Origin: Amoebidium appalachense
Lineage: Eukaryota > Ichthyosporea
Length of the DNA: 64,000 bases
Assembly: GCA_963693365.1 (NCBI GenBank)
Contig: CAVNZM010000004.1
Coordinates: 1-64,000, forward strand
Direction: 5' to 3'
How positions within the stretch are numbered: the first letter of the stretch is position 1; the number at the start of each line of letters is the position of its first letter. Positions 9,651-22,921 of the stretch are shown here, one piece after another. A program made the position numbers and the translations under genes. The notes beneath the pieces are model-generated. The model worked only from the letters and a program-made list of their open reading frames with translations, made no database searches and had not been told where the DNA came from.

Positions 9651-12329
9651 CCGGGAGTACCAGTGTACTCCAACACCCAGCCCTTCCTCAGGGATTGGGT
9701 GTGGCATCAAACCCGTCATGGCGGCCGGATAGATGCATCTACAGCGGAGGGAGTCCATCAGGTGATCCCCCCCCCCCCCCCCCCCCCCCCTCTCTCCCCA
9801 CCACCCCCTGCCTCTTTTCCACTTTTTCTCTCCCCTCCCCTGTCTCTCTGTTCTGGGCCTTACAGGTGGTTCCTCCGTTTTAGAAGTTGTTTTTTATGTA
9901 ATATGTTAGGTGTGTCCTTTTGCATCTTGTGGATACCAATGCCTTCACCGCTCAGGCCTTCCCTTGCACTTAATCTTATGGACCTTTGTGCCTGTCCCAT
10001 GATCTGTTTGGCATGGCATGTTACACAGCAGAAGCTTTGGCGGCGCAAAGTTTTCTTACAAACCCTCGTTATTGCAGATGATTGTTCCTGCAGTTTTCAT
10101 TTGGGATCCGCAATCACATTTTCACCATGGGCGGCGAGAGCTGTTGTGCCCCACGGACGAGTGTGCCGGTACCAGGCTAAAGAAGAACGGGTGGACTGAC
10201 AACGCGAAAAACCCTCCTAGGTCAGTGTATGACATGAAAGGTCAAACTCTTATAGTCAGTCGTGTGTATTGTTGCAACAAATGCAGCAGATGCTTCCGTG
10301 GGCACGATCCCAATTTTCTTAGCCACCTGGATACCCATTTGAATGGACTCTTTCCTTTCTACCTCACCAGCCGCGCGGGTGCTAGCCGGGCAGTAGTGAA
10401 CCAAATATGTCATTTGGTTTGGAACGGCCGTGGCTTTTTGGGTGTAGAGGAATACTTTGATAGCCGATATGAAACGGAATACAATCAAATGCGACTCGCG
10501 GTTCTTACACAACAATGCTCGTTTTTGGGAAGGTTTGCCCCCGCCGGTCAAGCTTCAATGCTGGACCATATAACACACGAACGCACCAGTACTTCCCTAA
10601 TGCCAGAGCGCAGCGACATGTTCCATTACCACCGACCATCCGATACGTATATTGCCGATTTGTATTTGGCGGTTTTTGAGGGCCATCTGAAAGAGCCCAT
10701 GACGGCGGCGATGGCAAATATACCCTGCACCCAACTATCGGCAGACCATACCTTCAAAGTGAGCATGAACATAGGTTACCTTTCCGGCGATGAGTGGGTT
10801 CAGCAATATACGGCCATGTTCTGTGTTCTTAATGAACACGGTCAAGTAGTTTCTTGGCAGTTTGTTAACAAGGAGGGGTTTAAATACGTCGAGACAGCAT
10901 TACGACTGCTTCAGCAGAGGTGTGTGCGGCTCGAAACGGAGATTTCACACTTTTATATTGATAATTACTGTAAACACCGGGAGCAGATAATCACAATATT
11001 CGGACCACAGTGTATTGTTAAATTAGACCCGTTCCATGCAGTTCAGCGAGTGACAAGGGCCATGTCCAAGCGGCACGTGTATCATGGACCTGCATCCGGG
11101 GCCTTTGGTAAAGTTTTGCGTGCACCCGGAGATAATGGTAAGCATCGGACTCTGCCGACCCCAGAGCCGGCCGTTATTGAATCGAACATACACCACTTTC
11201 TAGAGGTGTGGGGAGGGGTGCATGATAAGGATGGGGTTGCTGTTGTAAATGCAGAGGCTCGCGCCGAAATTAATTCCCTTCTGGTCCATGTTCGGAAAGG
11301 CTGCCTAAGTGGCATCCCTGTTGGGCGTGGCACCGGGCAAAATGAAATTTTACATCGCCAACTTCGCACACATGTCAAGGGTATCACGCGTATGACTGCA
11401 CGAACGGCACTTTCGATTTTTGTTCCACGTTTCAATAAATACAACCACAAGCGCGACCCCAATGTTGCTAGCACCCATGCCGAACGCACGCGCCAGCGGG
11501 GCAGGGCAGCACCCGATTATCTCGTCGCCCCTACTGCGGATCACCTTCATGGTGTTCTTGTTTTTGGCCGGGGCTACCAGCGCGCACCACTCCTTCTTCC
11601 ACACGAGGAGCCGGAGGTATTTGGCTGTGGGGTAAAAGTCACTCGCCGTCAGGATTCTCGTCAGCCAGCCGCGCGGGTGGCTGCAGCGCAGGCAGCGTTG
11701 GATCGGGCCCCAGAGGCTATGATGTGTGGGTGGTCCCCCCCCTCTAGTGTGCGCCTCCCATTTCCTCCTTCACCCTTCCCCCCATCACCTCCTTTCCCTT
11801 TACTCGTTCCCTTTGTTATAAATTTCCACATCACTACCACCCGGCACTCTGATTAGTCGCTGCTTCCCCCTAGCCCCCCCCCCCCCCCCCCCCCCTCCCC
11901 CCCCCTCTTCTCCCCATACAGGGCAGAGCGACCCTTCCCCCCCCCCCCCCCACACACACACACACACACAATTGGACTCTAATTGTGTTGCGTCCTCGCT
12001 TTATGCTGCCTTTTCTGCTTTGGCTTGCCTCTTATATGTTGCTATCACCCGATAGGGTGTGTGTGGCAACGTGTTCCATATGTTTTGTGTGACCATTCTG
12101 TGCAGCGTACCCACTTAAAGCCCACTCCTCCGCTTTTCCCCCTTCCCTCCCTTCCCCTTTAAGCATACAATTAGTCAAGAGGCAGTACAGGATAGTGGGT
12201 AGAGAGTTTCTGTGTGTCACGGTGTATGCCTGTGGGTGTGTGCTTGTCTGTGTGTGTGTGTGCCTGTGTGTGTGTAGTGAGTGTGTGTGTGTGTTGACTG
12301 TGTGTTTGTGTGTGTGTGTGTGTGTGGAC

Positions 12330-12392
<63 letters not shown>

Positions 12393-15300
12393 AATGTGGG
12401 TGGGTGGGTGGGTACAGAGAAGGGGAGGGGGGGGGGGGGGGCGTGTATGTGTGTGCCTGTGTGTGTATGTTAAAGACAGGGGAGGGGGGGAAGGGGGAGA
12501 GGTCAGGGTAGGGAGAAAGGGAGGGAAGGATGGGTGGGTGGGAGGGTTGGAGGGAAGGAGGGAGGGGGAGAAAGGGTAGAGGGAGGGATAGCGGAAAAGA
12601 CAGAAAGAGAGGGGCAAAGAGAGCCTGAGGAGGGCAGTCGGTAAAGAGGAAGGGCGGGAGGGTGGGACGGAGAGGGAGAAGGGGGAAGTGGAGAACTAGG
12701 CAGGGGGGGGGGCCGAGAGCAAGAGGGGGGGTGGGGAGGGTGTGGGCGGTGTGTGTGTGTGTATGTGTGTGTGTATGTATGTTGTGTGTGTGTGTGTGGG
12801 GGGGGGGGGGGGGTTGGATGGGGGATTCGGTTGGGAGTGGGTTCTTTATAGAACTGGCAACCATTGACCAGCTATTCTCTCACCCTGTCTTTGTCTTCAC
12901 TCTGCAGCTTATGGCAATAATGGCAAACGTTCCTTGGCTGAGTGTGGTATGGAGGTTGGGTCTTTCGACAGTGATGGCTCTGACGATGACGATGAGGGGT
13001 CAAGTGACGAGAGCCCCGGTCCATTCAACGTGTCAACATGTGTGCGCCTAGCAGGCCGCAAGCTTAACGCCCGGCGTGCGATGCGCAAGCTGATTGGGTC
13101 TGTGCACAGCTCCGAGGGGTTTGCTTTAGCAGCACAGGACCCGGATCATCTGCTCTTCACTCTAGTGTTCTTTGACGAGGCCGTGGCAGCAGACATACAG
13201 CCTGCCAGGTGCTTCCTGCCGAAACCCCCCCCCCCCCCCCTTCCCCTCCAACGCCCCCCCCGCTCCTCCCTCTCGCCTCTCCCCCCCTTTCCCTGCAGGG
13301 CCTCCTCCCCTTTCCCCCGGGCCCACCCCCCTTTCCCCTCCCCCCAATGAAACAGTATCTGAGTTGGGTTTCGTTAACGAGGGGAATAGGTCGAAACTCG
13401 GGTACTGTGGATGACGTGGGCCCCCCCTGAGGATGGGCTCTGCTTATTATGCATACTCTTTATGTATGGCTTGCATTCTGCATCGTGTTATCCGTTTGTT
13501 CTTGTGTACTTCGTACTTTTTGACGCATTCAAACCCCCCCCCCCCCCCCCGCCCCCTTTTCTGCATCCCCCTCCCCTCTCCTCCTTCCCACAATTCTTCC
13601 GCCCAACTGCTCCACCTCCTTACTTCCTTGCACGTATCAATCCATCTCTCCTTCCAACCCAAGTGACACCAGTTCTTTGTCAGACACCCTGCCTCCCCAG
13701 GCCCACTTATTATGCCTGTCCTGTTCCCCTCCCCCCCCCCCCTCCCCCTCAGGAGGGCCTCTGCCCATTCGTCCCTCCTTTTCAAGTCCTCCATTACCTC
13801 TTACCTCCCCTAATTCTCATTATTCTCTAATAGTATACCTATATCTTCCATCCTACCTTTTTGGAGGCTCCCTGCTTCTCTTCCACCTATTTGAAAGCAT
13901 CTGCATCTACCCCCCCCCCCCCCCGTTCATAGCCCCTCCTTCATCAGTACTCCCTTACATCTGCCCGGCCCCCTTCAGAGTGCCCCACCCCCTCCTCCCC
14001 CCACACACACACCCCTCCCCTTTCACACACATGCACACACGAACGCACCCATGCATGCACGCATGCACCCTCCCTCGCAGCCACGAGCGCACACACTCTT
14101 ATTCACTTATAGAATTGTTAATAATCTAATGCCCCCCCCCCCCCCCCCCCCCCAACCCCAACCCACCCACACACGCACACGCACACACGCGCCAAGGTTT
14201 CCCTTGTTCTGCTCCTCGGCCTTTCCGCCTTCCCCATAATCTGTCTTTCTCTCTCTTTCCCTCCCCCCCCCCCCCCCCCCCCCAACCCCACCCCACCCCA
14301 CCAGCACTGCCCTACCACCCGCCCACTTCTTGTCTTTGCTTATTCTTCCTTGTGATGTGCAACACAGGGACATATCCGGGCCACCTGAGGTCCAGCAACA
14401 ACGCCTTCTTCAAATTCTGGGCGCCTGGAGAATGGAGCTTATGGAAACACCCGCTGACGGCAACTGTTTGTTTCATTCGGTGTGGCATTATATCAATCAG
14501 TATCTACAAAGCGGTCATGTAGCTACCCGTGAACACCTCAACACATTGGGGTTTACAGCTAATATGGAGCCTATAGAGGCGATTGGACGGCTACGCGAAC
14601 TAATGGTAAACGAATGGCGGCGAAATCTAGCAGAATACCAAGGATTCCTTTCAAGGGCGACCCTCGCATACGTAGCTGATGATTTCCGCTGTCCTCGGCG
14701 CGCCCATTTTGCTTCTGCAGCCGGTGACGCGATGGTGCTGGGCTTAGCCAACGCACTCCGCATACCAATAACCATTTTTAGCACGATTGCCAATCACGGT
14801 GTAGTTGCGGTCACTCCACCCACCGTCATTGAACCCAACATTGCCATACCCGTATCACTTAACGGTGCAGCAGATCATTACTCAGTGGTAATACATCGCT
14901 TGTCGCATGCGAACAAAATCTCGGACAACAACCAAGCACAGACATCACACTCAGTTGACACGGAAAACTCGACGGAGTTGGCGTCTAACGCTAACACAAC
15001 TGACACGTTCGGTGGGTTGCCCGCCAAGGGCTGCAGCTGTAATAGAAACAGTAAGGATAGAACACGTTTTTTTTGTGGTTTTAAGAACGGCGGGGGAAAA
15101 GTGCAGGCATACGATGGGCATGAGCGTTGCATATGCGCAAAGAACAAGCGGGCATGCACCCAGGCATGCAGGTGTGAGAATTGTGGCAACAGGTGAGCCG
15201 TATGATATGCATTTGCTACTTTTCTTCTTTTGCATCCTCTATTTGCCCACACTTGGTACTTTATAATCGAAACCTTAACTTGGCCAAATCCAGGTATTTC

Positions 15301-15547
15301 TGCTTGTCCCTCTCTTTATTCCCCCCCCCCCCCCCCCCCTTTCCCCCCCTCCCCCCCCCCCCTCCCCCCGGAGGGGGAAAGAAAAGCCCCCTCTCCCAAT
15401 CCCCTCCCCCTCCTGTATCCGTCGTTTCATGATGTCTAACCCCTCCCCCTCCCCCCCACCTTCCCCACTGCTCACCACCTGCACACCCGCACACCATACA
15501 CAAACTTAAACACACACACGCATGCACGTGTGCACGCACACACACAG

Positions 15548-15580
<33 letters not shown>

Positions 15581-16463
15581 ACCCACCCACACACACACAC
15601 AATGCATCCGCGCATCATGGTCCATGCATACACGTGTGTGGATAGATGCACAGGTGCACGAATCCACGCCCGCACGCACCCACAGAGCACGTGTGCGCAC
15701 GCACACACAAACACACATGTGTACACGTGCGCGCGCATTCACACGCACACACAAACGCACATACAAATGCAGTCATGGACAGCGGCCAGAGCCAAACCGT
15801 CCAGGTCGCCCGTCTACCATGCAGCTGCATTTATCCGGCGAAGGGGGGAGCCTTTCCCTGAGAAGTGGTGATGGGTCCAACACCACCCATACGGCCAACA
15901 CAACAGCCACCAGGGGCAAGGCCACTGCCACGGTTCCAACGCAAAGGCGGCGCGCACGATTCACGCAAACACGAACCACAGATCAGAATGGTTTGGAGTA
16001 TTATGTGTCTGTGGGCGAGGAGGTACGTTCGGGTAGATGGTCGGATGCGGAGACCGCGTTGATTGAAAGTATTGTTATTTCGCTTGCGGAACAAAAGTTG
16101 CCGGCAACAGAGGAGGACATATTTGCACATTACCATGCAGCATTGGAGGGCAACGAGGAGGGTGTGGGGCTGGATGCCATCCTTTCCAAAACGTTGAAGC
16201 AAATCAAGTCAAAAATAGAACACATTGAGAAGGAAAGACGTTTGCGTAGTCAGGTGGCCGCCGAGGTGAGGGAGGAAATCGCGAGAGCTAAGGAAGCCGC
16301 TGCTAGGACAGTTACGGAGAAAGCAAGCGAGAGAGCACGAAACACGAAACGTGGGCTGAAGTCACAGAGTAATTCACAGACTGCCCCGTCAAAGAAGGCC
16401 AAGCCCAGCGGCCTTTCACGTGCAAGCACCAACACAGGTGTTGCCCCTCTGTCAGGTGCATGA
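9651..16463 (+). CDS. Transposon protein: DDE transposase + OTU protease + CXC cluster
   Basis: Five phase-compatible exons: <9651-9761, 10078-11725, 12908-13208, 14368-15192, 15773-16463. Exon 2 (about 550 codons) has an N-terminal zinc-binding region (CPTDECAG, CCNKCSRC) and a DDE-type core: first Asp in SADHTFKVS, second in YIDNYCKH, then KLDPFHAVQRVTRA and KGCLSGIP, with the likely Glu in GTGQNEILHR. Exon 3 is acidic, then basic. Exon 4 is an OTU-type cysteine protease (catalytic Cys in ADGNCLFHSV, His in AADHYSVV), which in known families removes ubiquitin-like modifiers. It is followed by a cysteine cluster (CSCN...CICAKN...CTQACRCENC) like the tesmin/TSO1 CXC DNA-binding fold. Exon 5 is a basic coiled coil (KQIKSKIEHIEKERRLRSQV). 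The 5' end appears cut off by the copia insertion. From memory, similar cores with KGCLSGIP and NExLH motifs occur in uncharacterised animal and protist proteins; I cannot assign a superfamily. Confidence 0.78.
11870..12900. repeat. Poly-C, GT microsatellite and G/A-rich intron sequence
   Basis: Intron 2 of the transposon gene. It has poly-C tracts at 11876-11907 and 11937-11952, GT-rich blocks from 12225 to 12395 and again around 12750-12798, and a purine-rich stretch between. Intron 3 (13209-14367) is similarly poly-C and CA-rich. No exon with coding character was found in either. Confidence 0.7.
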
Positions 16464-16764
16464 TCCCACCAGTTCGTCAACCGATTCGGCGGATGAATTC
16501 CAAAGCACCCAACAGTCTGGGGTGATTCCCCCTAGCCAGCACCCGCACCATCCGCAAGCGTTCCACCCCAGTTATTATCACACATACCCGAGCACGATAG
16601 CCAGTGCACAATGTAGCGTCTGTCAACTGACTTTAGCAATCCCTCCCCATCTGTGTCATACTTACATGCAATGCTGTAGGTGCAAGGCCATGTTGTATGC
16701 TCTGGTCACCGCTTTTGGCATCCGCCTGCTCAATTTTAGTGTCACGGATAATAGGTGGAAGTGA
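16427..16764 (+). pseudogene. Frame-shifted C-terminal extension of transposon protein
   Basis: A second open frame (+1 relative to exon 5 of the upstream gene) overlaps its end and runs to TGA at 16762. It reads as real protein: a Ser/Gln/His-rich linker (DSADEFQSTQQSG) and then a cysteine/histidine module CSVCQLTLAIPPHLCHTYM followed by CCRCK, which could bind zinc. Either a one-base indel between about 16400 and 16460 separates it from exon 5, or a very small intron does; the repeated CAG/GT phrases at 16435-16456 would give only 17-18-nt introns, which is implausibly short. I favour a frameshift in a decaying element. Confidence 0.5.
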
Positions 16765-17312
16765 GCCAATCCCTCCACTTAGTTTTTTATTTTTCTAATT
16801 GTTATTGTGGCTGCCAGCTGCTTTGGGGTCAGGTGGCAAACGTAGGGCATGTCTAGTAGGTTCGATTAGTATGGGATTTGGCATCATGATGCCAAGACTT
16901 AGTCAATACAGTAACTTAAGAATCAGTTTGTTAGGTGTTAGTTGTAACATTTAACTTCCAGTAATGTTCAGCATGTCATAGTGGTAGTTTATGATTGTAA
17001 TGTTACTTACAGTTTAACTACATGTAATGTCACGGTGTATGTAGAGTATGCTGTCACATTCAATGCACACACACACGGCACACACACACGAACATGCACA
17101 CACGCAACCACATACACGTCAAGCACACACTACGTATACATCCATGCATGCGACATTCGCCTTTTTAATACCTATGATATCATTACGTAGTCAAAATACC
17201 ATAATAATAATGTGTAGAAGTGATTGCAGGTCACTTTCACATGCTGCAGCTGTTTTATTAATAATGACACCGTAAATTAATGGCAAGCACACTGCAGACT
17301 CGGATTCCCCCC

Positions 17313-17343
<31 letters not shown>

Positions 17344-17388
17344 AAATCCCCCCCCCCCCCCCCCCCCCCCGTTCCCCCTCGAAATTTT

Positions 17389-17446
<58 letters not shown>

Positions 17447-18127
17447 CGGGGAAACGAGGGTGCAACCCTGATCGCGAGAGAAGTCTTTCTATATCTCTTG
17501 CACCCGACGATTACGTATACGTGTATGCATTGCATATGAACACCTCCATCGTTTGAATAAGTCAAAAGAACCGAAGAAAAAAAGAATACTTTCGGCACAA
17601 ACCTCAGTCCCTCCGGAGACCCCGCCGCGCGCTGCGCGCGGAATCATGAGCTTTTTCGTTCCGGGAGGGTCCGAGGGATCTCTGAACTCTTGGGGAAGAA
17701 GGAATTTTCAACAGCACCATACCATTGGTGGAGGAGAGAACATATGGCCAATGGTTAGGCGCGATGTAACTACAGCGAATCCCAACAAGCTTTTGCAATC
17801 TGAAATCACGCACTATTTGTGCCTAGACACGATTTTGCTTGTTTTGGCTAATCTACTGAGGGGCCTATTGGTGACACAAATTCATTTTTCCCTCCGCTGG
17901 GGCCAGTCAGAGGGTGACTGAGGCCTACACAGTGCCTACACTGCAGCAGTGCAAGTCAGGTCCCACGGGCAACTGTCAGACAGGCACGGCCATGTTGAAC
18001 AAACCCAACCAAAGTATTTTCTGCTAGCAATAAAATCACTAGGAGCAGGTAGTTTGCTGAGGAGCCTGAAGGAGGACGCCAGAGGAAGGGACCCACATAT
18101 GGGTATGGCACCCAGATAGGCTGCAGG
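16765..18127. other. Intergenic region upstream of the CAP-Gly gene
   Basis: Bases 16765-17300 are AT-rich with a short CA block near 17070-17110. At 17308-17446 poly-C, poly-A, poly-C and a ~56-bp poly-G tract lie side by side. Bases 17540-18127 are unique sequence with no recognisable gene, although a 122-codon frame at 17553-17921 is open; it has no family signature and unlike codon usage. A GC-rich palindrome CCGCGCGCTGCGCGCGG lies at 17625-17641. The promoter of the gene starting at 18128 should be in the last few hundred bases; no element was identified. Confidence 0.5.
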
Positions 18128-18257
18128 ATGGCTGACGTGGACAACAGGGAGCAGCTCAAGGCGCTTGGCGCAAAAAAGGTAGGAAGGGCCCGCCCTAGGT
18201 GCAGGTCACTGCGCTTCTCTCGGGCTGGCTCTTTATATGCGCGCGCACGTGCGCACG

Positions 18258-18344
<87 letters not shown>

Positions 18345-19008
18345 ATGTACCTGCGATGTGCATGCTCTTGGCTATAGCATTCGTGTGCCTGTGTCTTGTT
18401 GTTGTCAGTGTTTGGGTTGTATGTCTCGTGCTGCGCGCCTGTATGCCTGTATACTTGTGTGTGTGTGTTTGCGTGGTGTGTCTGGGCTGAGAGTGCGTAG
18501 ATGGCCTGCTACACAAGCCTATCTGCTGTCCTGTTCTGGAGTTCAGACTCTGCTTTTGTTGGACCCTGTGTTGACCGTGTGTGAGCGCATTTTTGGTTTT
18601 TTATTTGTAAGTCACCTTTGCACTTCTGCAAAATTGACCCAGTTTAGGTGGTTTTGTGTCGTAACACCTGACACAAAGCGTGCTATAACTTTTTTGGGTC
18701 CTTTTGGTGGCTCTTTGTGTTTATGTGGCCTTGCATTGTTCTACTGTGTGCCCGCTTGTGCGCATGCACACACCTTGGGCCTAGTTTGAATTTGTTGCCT
18801 AAGGGCACCTGCCGGTACACGTGGGCACGTGAACAATTGTGGGAAGACCCACTATGCTGGTTTTCTGTCCTTAGTGGTGATAGTAGCAGGGGCTGGGAAG
18901 GGGGCGGGCGTGGGGAGGGCCGGGGGTTCTAAAGGGGCAGAGGATGTTTAGTACAGCCCGTGCTGGTGTCGTAATCTTGTTCCATCGGCCTGCCCCTTGT
19001 GGGGCACG

Positions 19009-19045
<37 letters not shown>

Positions 19046-19534
19046 GGAAAAGGGGGCTATGCCTTAAGTGACGCTGTGTCTGTCGGTCATGTGAGGGGGG
19101 TCTGGAAGGAAGATCGAGTAGGGAAGGGGGAAACGAGTTAGGGGGTTAGAGCTGTGTGTTTCTGTGTGTGGCTGTTGTTGAGAGGGGGGGGGGGGGGGGG
19201 GGGGATCAAGTGAGCCCGTGCTGACACAACTTGTTCTGGTACAGCTGGAGAAATTTAAAAAGAAGAAAAAGGCTGGAGAGAGCCCCGGGGCAGCCATGTC
19301 CCCAGAGAACAACGGGTATGTGGGTGGGTGTGGGTGGGTGCGTGTGTGTGCGTGCGCGCGTGTGTGTGTGTCTTTGTGTGTGTGTGGGTGGGTGGGTGGG
19401 TGGGTGTGGGTGTGGGTGTGGGTGTGGGTGTGGGTGTGTACTTGAGTGCATGTGTGTGTGCCTGTGTGTGTATGTTCGTGTGTGTGTTCCGATGTGGGCG
19501 TGTTCGGGATAGAGGAGGTATTGGGGGTGGGGGG

Positions 19535-19574
<40 letters not shown>

Positions 19575-20307
19575 GAGAGAGAGGGAGTGTGTGTGGGGGG
19601 GGCGGGGAAGGGTTGGTGTATTATTGCCCCCCGAGCGCGTCCTCCACCTTTCAGCATGCAAAAGAGAGGGAGCAGCTACTGACGCTATCCTGCTATCTGC
19701 TAGAAGATGGGCCATGATGTTCTCTGTTATCTGTTTGTTGCTGAAGGGCAAAAGAACACGCTGAGAAAGAGGTGTGTGTGCTTGTGTCATGTTCTTTAGA
19801 AACAGAGTCATTTTGGCATCAGCATCAGCTTTTTCATCTCTTTCATTCTTGGACCCACCGGGGGCACATGGGACGGGGGGAATGGGTGGGTGGATGGGGG
19901 AGGGGGGGGGGAGGGGGGAGGGGGGGGGGGGGGCCGGGGGGGGGGGGGGGACGATGGGTGAGAGAGGCTTGGCGAAGTCACCCTTGTAGAACAGGTGCCG
20001 TGATGCAGCCGGCCAGGGGGCGCAGTTATGTTTAGGCGAGTGCTGGCAGTTGGGTGGTCACGTGACCCTGTCCCCCCACTAAGCAGCACCGGCACACCCT
20101 TTGACATGTCTGCGTGCACACGAGCAATCGCAACCCATACATAGCACATGTACACTGAAGGACACACCTCCTTCCTACCGAACTACTATCAACAACACAC
20201 GGAGCCTACTCCCCCGCCCCTCCCATTTTTGGAATGCCAACCTTTTTTTTGCTGCAGTAACCACGTGGTTCCAGGGGAGGGCAGCGACCCCCAACCATTT
20301 GAGGTGA

Positions 20308-20346
<39 letters not shown>

Positions 20347-21007
20347 CTCCGCCCCCACTTCCCCACCCCTCACCCACCCACCCACCCACCCACACCCACA
20401 CAGTACTGATGCGGATATGTGTTTGGGCCTAGGCCCCACAGCAAACATAGCACGTCTGCACCCCACATATGCAACATGTGATATTAGACCTGTTAGAAGC
20501 TGTCGTATGCCATTCGCCAGTCTTATCTCAAGTCAACCTTTTATCTGACACCCCGGTAGACCTAGCCGACTCATACATTTTACCATATGGTTCCCACCTA
20601 GCTGGCAATGTAGGGAGCACACATGATGCCGTATGCGTGCACGACAATCTTTTGAATCAGCCCCTTAATTATGAGACACATCCTCCTCACTCCCTCTTAA
20701 CCACCCCCCCTTTCCCCCCCCCCCCACCAAAAAAAATAAAAAAAAAGGAAAGAAAGAAAAGAAAAAAAAGGGGGGGGAACGCACATACACAAACTCGCAC
20801 ACACAGCAAAAAGACGAGGGAGGACAGGGTAAGGGGTTCATATCACTCACATGTGCAGGCCACACAGATGCCCCCCAGCCCCAATCTCATCCCAACACAC
20901 GTCATGCACACAGTGAGACACATAGACCGAGAAGGCGGGAGATTGGGGTGGGGGGGGGGGGGGAGAAAGGTGTGGTGGTTTTGGATGGAGTGAGGTGTGT
21001 GTGGGGT

Positions 21008-21047
<40 letters not shown>

Positions 21048-21324
21048 TAATGCGGTGTGTGCAATGACATGTAAGAGCGATGCACACACGCAGAAACAGA
21101 GATCAATTCTATACATCACTGAGTGCACTTGTACCGAACAAGTTTAGGAGTGTGTATGTGGGAGGAGGGGCATGAGGGAAGGGAGGGTTGAAGTAGCGCC
21201 AGTTAGCAATGATGACTGCTGGCTCTGCCCTATGCACTTGATTGAGATCTGTATGGCTGCAAAAGGGGAACAAATGTGTATGTGTGTGTAAATGTCTGCT
21301 TTCTTTATTTTTTTTGTGTGTGTG

Positions 21325-21355
<31 letters not shown>

Positions 21356-22882
21356 TGCGCTTATGCAATTGGACGTTGTGTCCTTTGCAGTCGTTCTTTG
21401 TCACCAGGCGCTATTGTGATGCATTCTATTTGCTGTCATGATGCAACATCGTACTGCAGTGCATGGTTCTGTTCTTTCATTTGTGCGTATGGTGTGCAGC
21501 TTTTTTTTTCTCTGCTAGGTGCTGGGTACGTAAGCACTCTTTTGTGTTGGCTGTGTGTGCCTATGTCCGTACGCACGACTCTTCTTGATTAGTTGTGTGG
21601 ACTTTTCTGTGTGCCACACCCTTGTACATAGTAAATATCCCCCTCCCCCCCCCCCTCGGGGGGGGGGGGCATGGCAACTACATACATATCGAGCAGCACA
21701 GAAGCAACCCACCCACCCCGTGCTGACCGTAAATCCCCCCAGACTGCCAGTGCTCTGCCCCAGGCAGGCCATGCGCTCAGTGAGCCTGCCATGACGGCCA
21801 GCCAATCGCTGTTCAAGTCAGAGACACCCCCCCACCGGGCTGCCTCCCCCTCGGGCCACGACACCCTCACCTTCCATCACGGGGACATGTACGGTGCAAC
21901 CAACGGCAGCCCTGTGGCAGACGGCAGTGTGCAGAGGGCGCCCAGCACCCACGGAGAGACGCTTGCCGTGGAGCTGGCCGAGATGGAGCAGAGGCTGGCC
22001 CAAGAGGCACAGGTACTACGCCTGGCTGCTTGCTTTCTCCCCTTCTCCTCCTTCCCCCCCCCCCCGTCTTCCCTCTCTCTCCCTTATTCTCCTCCCCCTC
22101 TCTCGAGTTGCGCCCGGCCCTCTGGCCACCACCATCTGTACCTCTGCCATCCCTCCTCTGCTTTGGTCATTAAGTCGGTCTGAATGTGTGGGTGGGTGTG
22201 TATGGGCTGTGTGCATGCGTGATGGGTGAGTATACATGCTGACAGGAACGGACCTGGCATTCAACTATTGACCCCTTTCAACACACACAAATGCACGCCC
22301 ATGTGTGTGCACACACACGCAATCAGTGATATATACGCCATGCTCCACACATGTACATCTAGACCTTGCCAGGTTTGTTTCGTTGCTTGGGAACGCCGGG
22401 CACACATCGGTCAGCATGCTGCATGCATGCCACTCGGCTGTATCAGTGCAAGGCACAAGACAAGGGCAATAGATGGTGTGGGTGCCCATGTTGATTGGTG
22501 TGCCTTACTATATGGTGTGGGTTCCTGTGTTGGTTGGTGGCCCCTACTCGATGGTGGGTACCCCATCTTGACTGGTGCACACGCACAGCGGGTGGCCAGC
22601 CTGCAGGGTGAGCTTGAAGCAGGCCGTGCAGCCAGTGTGCAGCTGCAGGCCGAGAGGGAGGCCCTGAGGCAGCACGTGGCCCAGCTGGAGGCCAGGCTGC
22701 AGGCAGAGGCGGCACAGAGGGCGCAGGTGGAGGAGGCAATGAGGAGCGCAGAGGGGGGGAAGGTGGAGGCCCAGAGGCAGAGGGAGGAGGCTCAGGCACA
22801 GGCGCAGAGGGATAGGGCTGCATTGCAGGTGCGTGGAGAAATCTCTTTCTTAATTTTTTTGTTTTTTGGAAGGGGGCGGGCT

Positions 22883-22921
<39 letters not shown>

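Noticed and set aside
10078-11725. KDZ (Kyakuja-Dileera-Zisupton) transposase assignment
   Set aside because: The cysteine cluster suggested it, but the DHTF...YIDNY...NEILHR arrangement does not match KDZ motifs as I know them, so no superfamily was given.
17553-17921. 122-codon plus-strand frame
   Set aside because: No family signature, mixed composition, no supporting splice or start context.
20469-20700. Possible extra exon of the CAP-Gly gene
   Set aside because: Open for about 75 codons but with low GC, no coiled-coil character and no splice sites giving a compatible phase.
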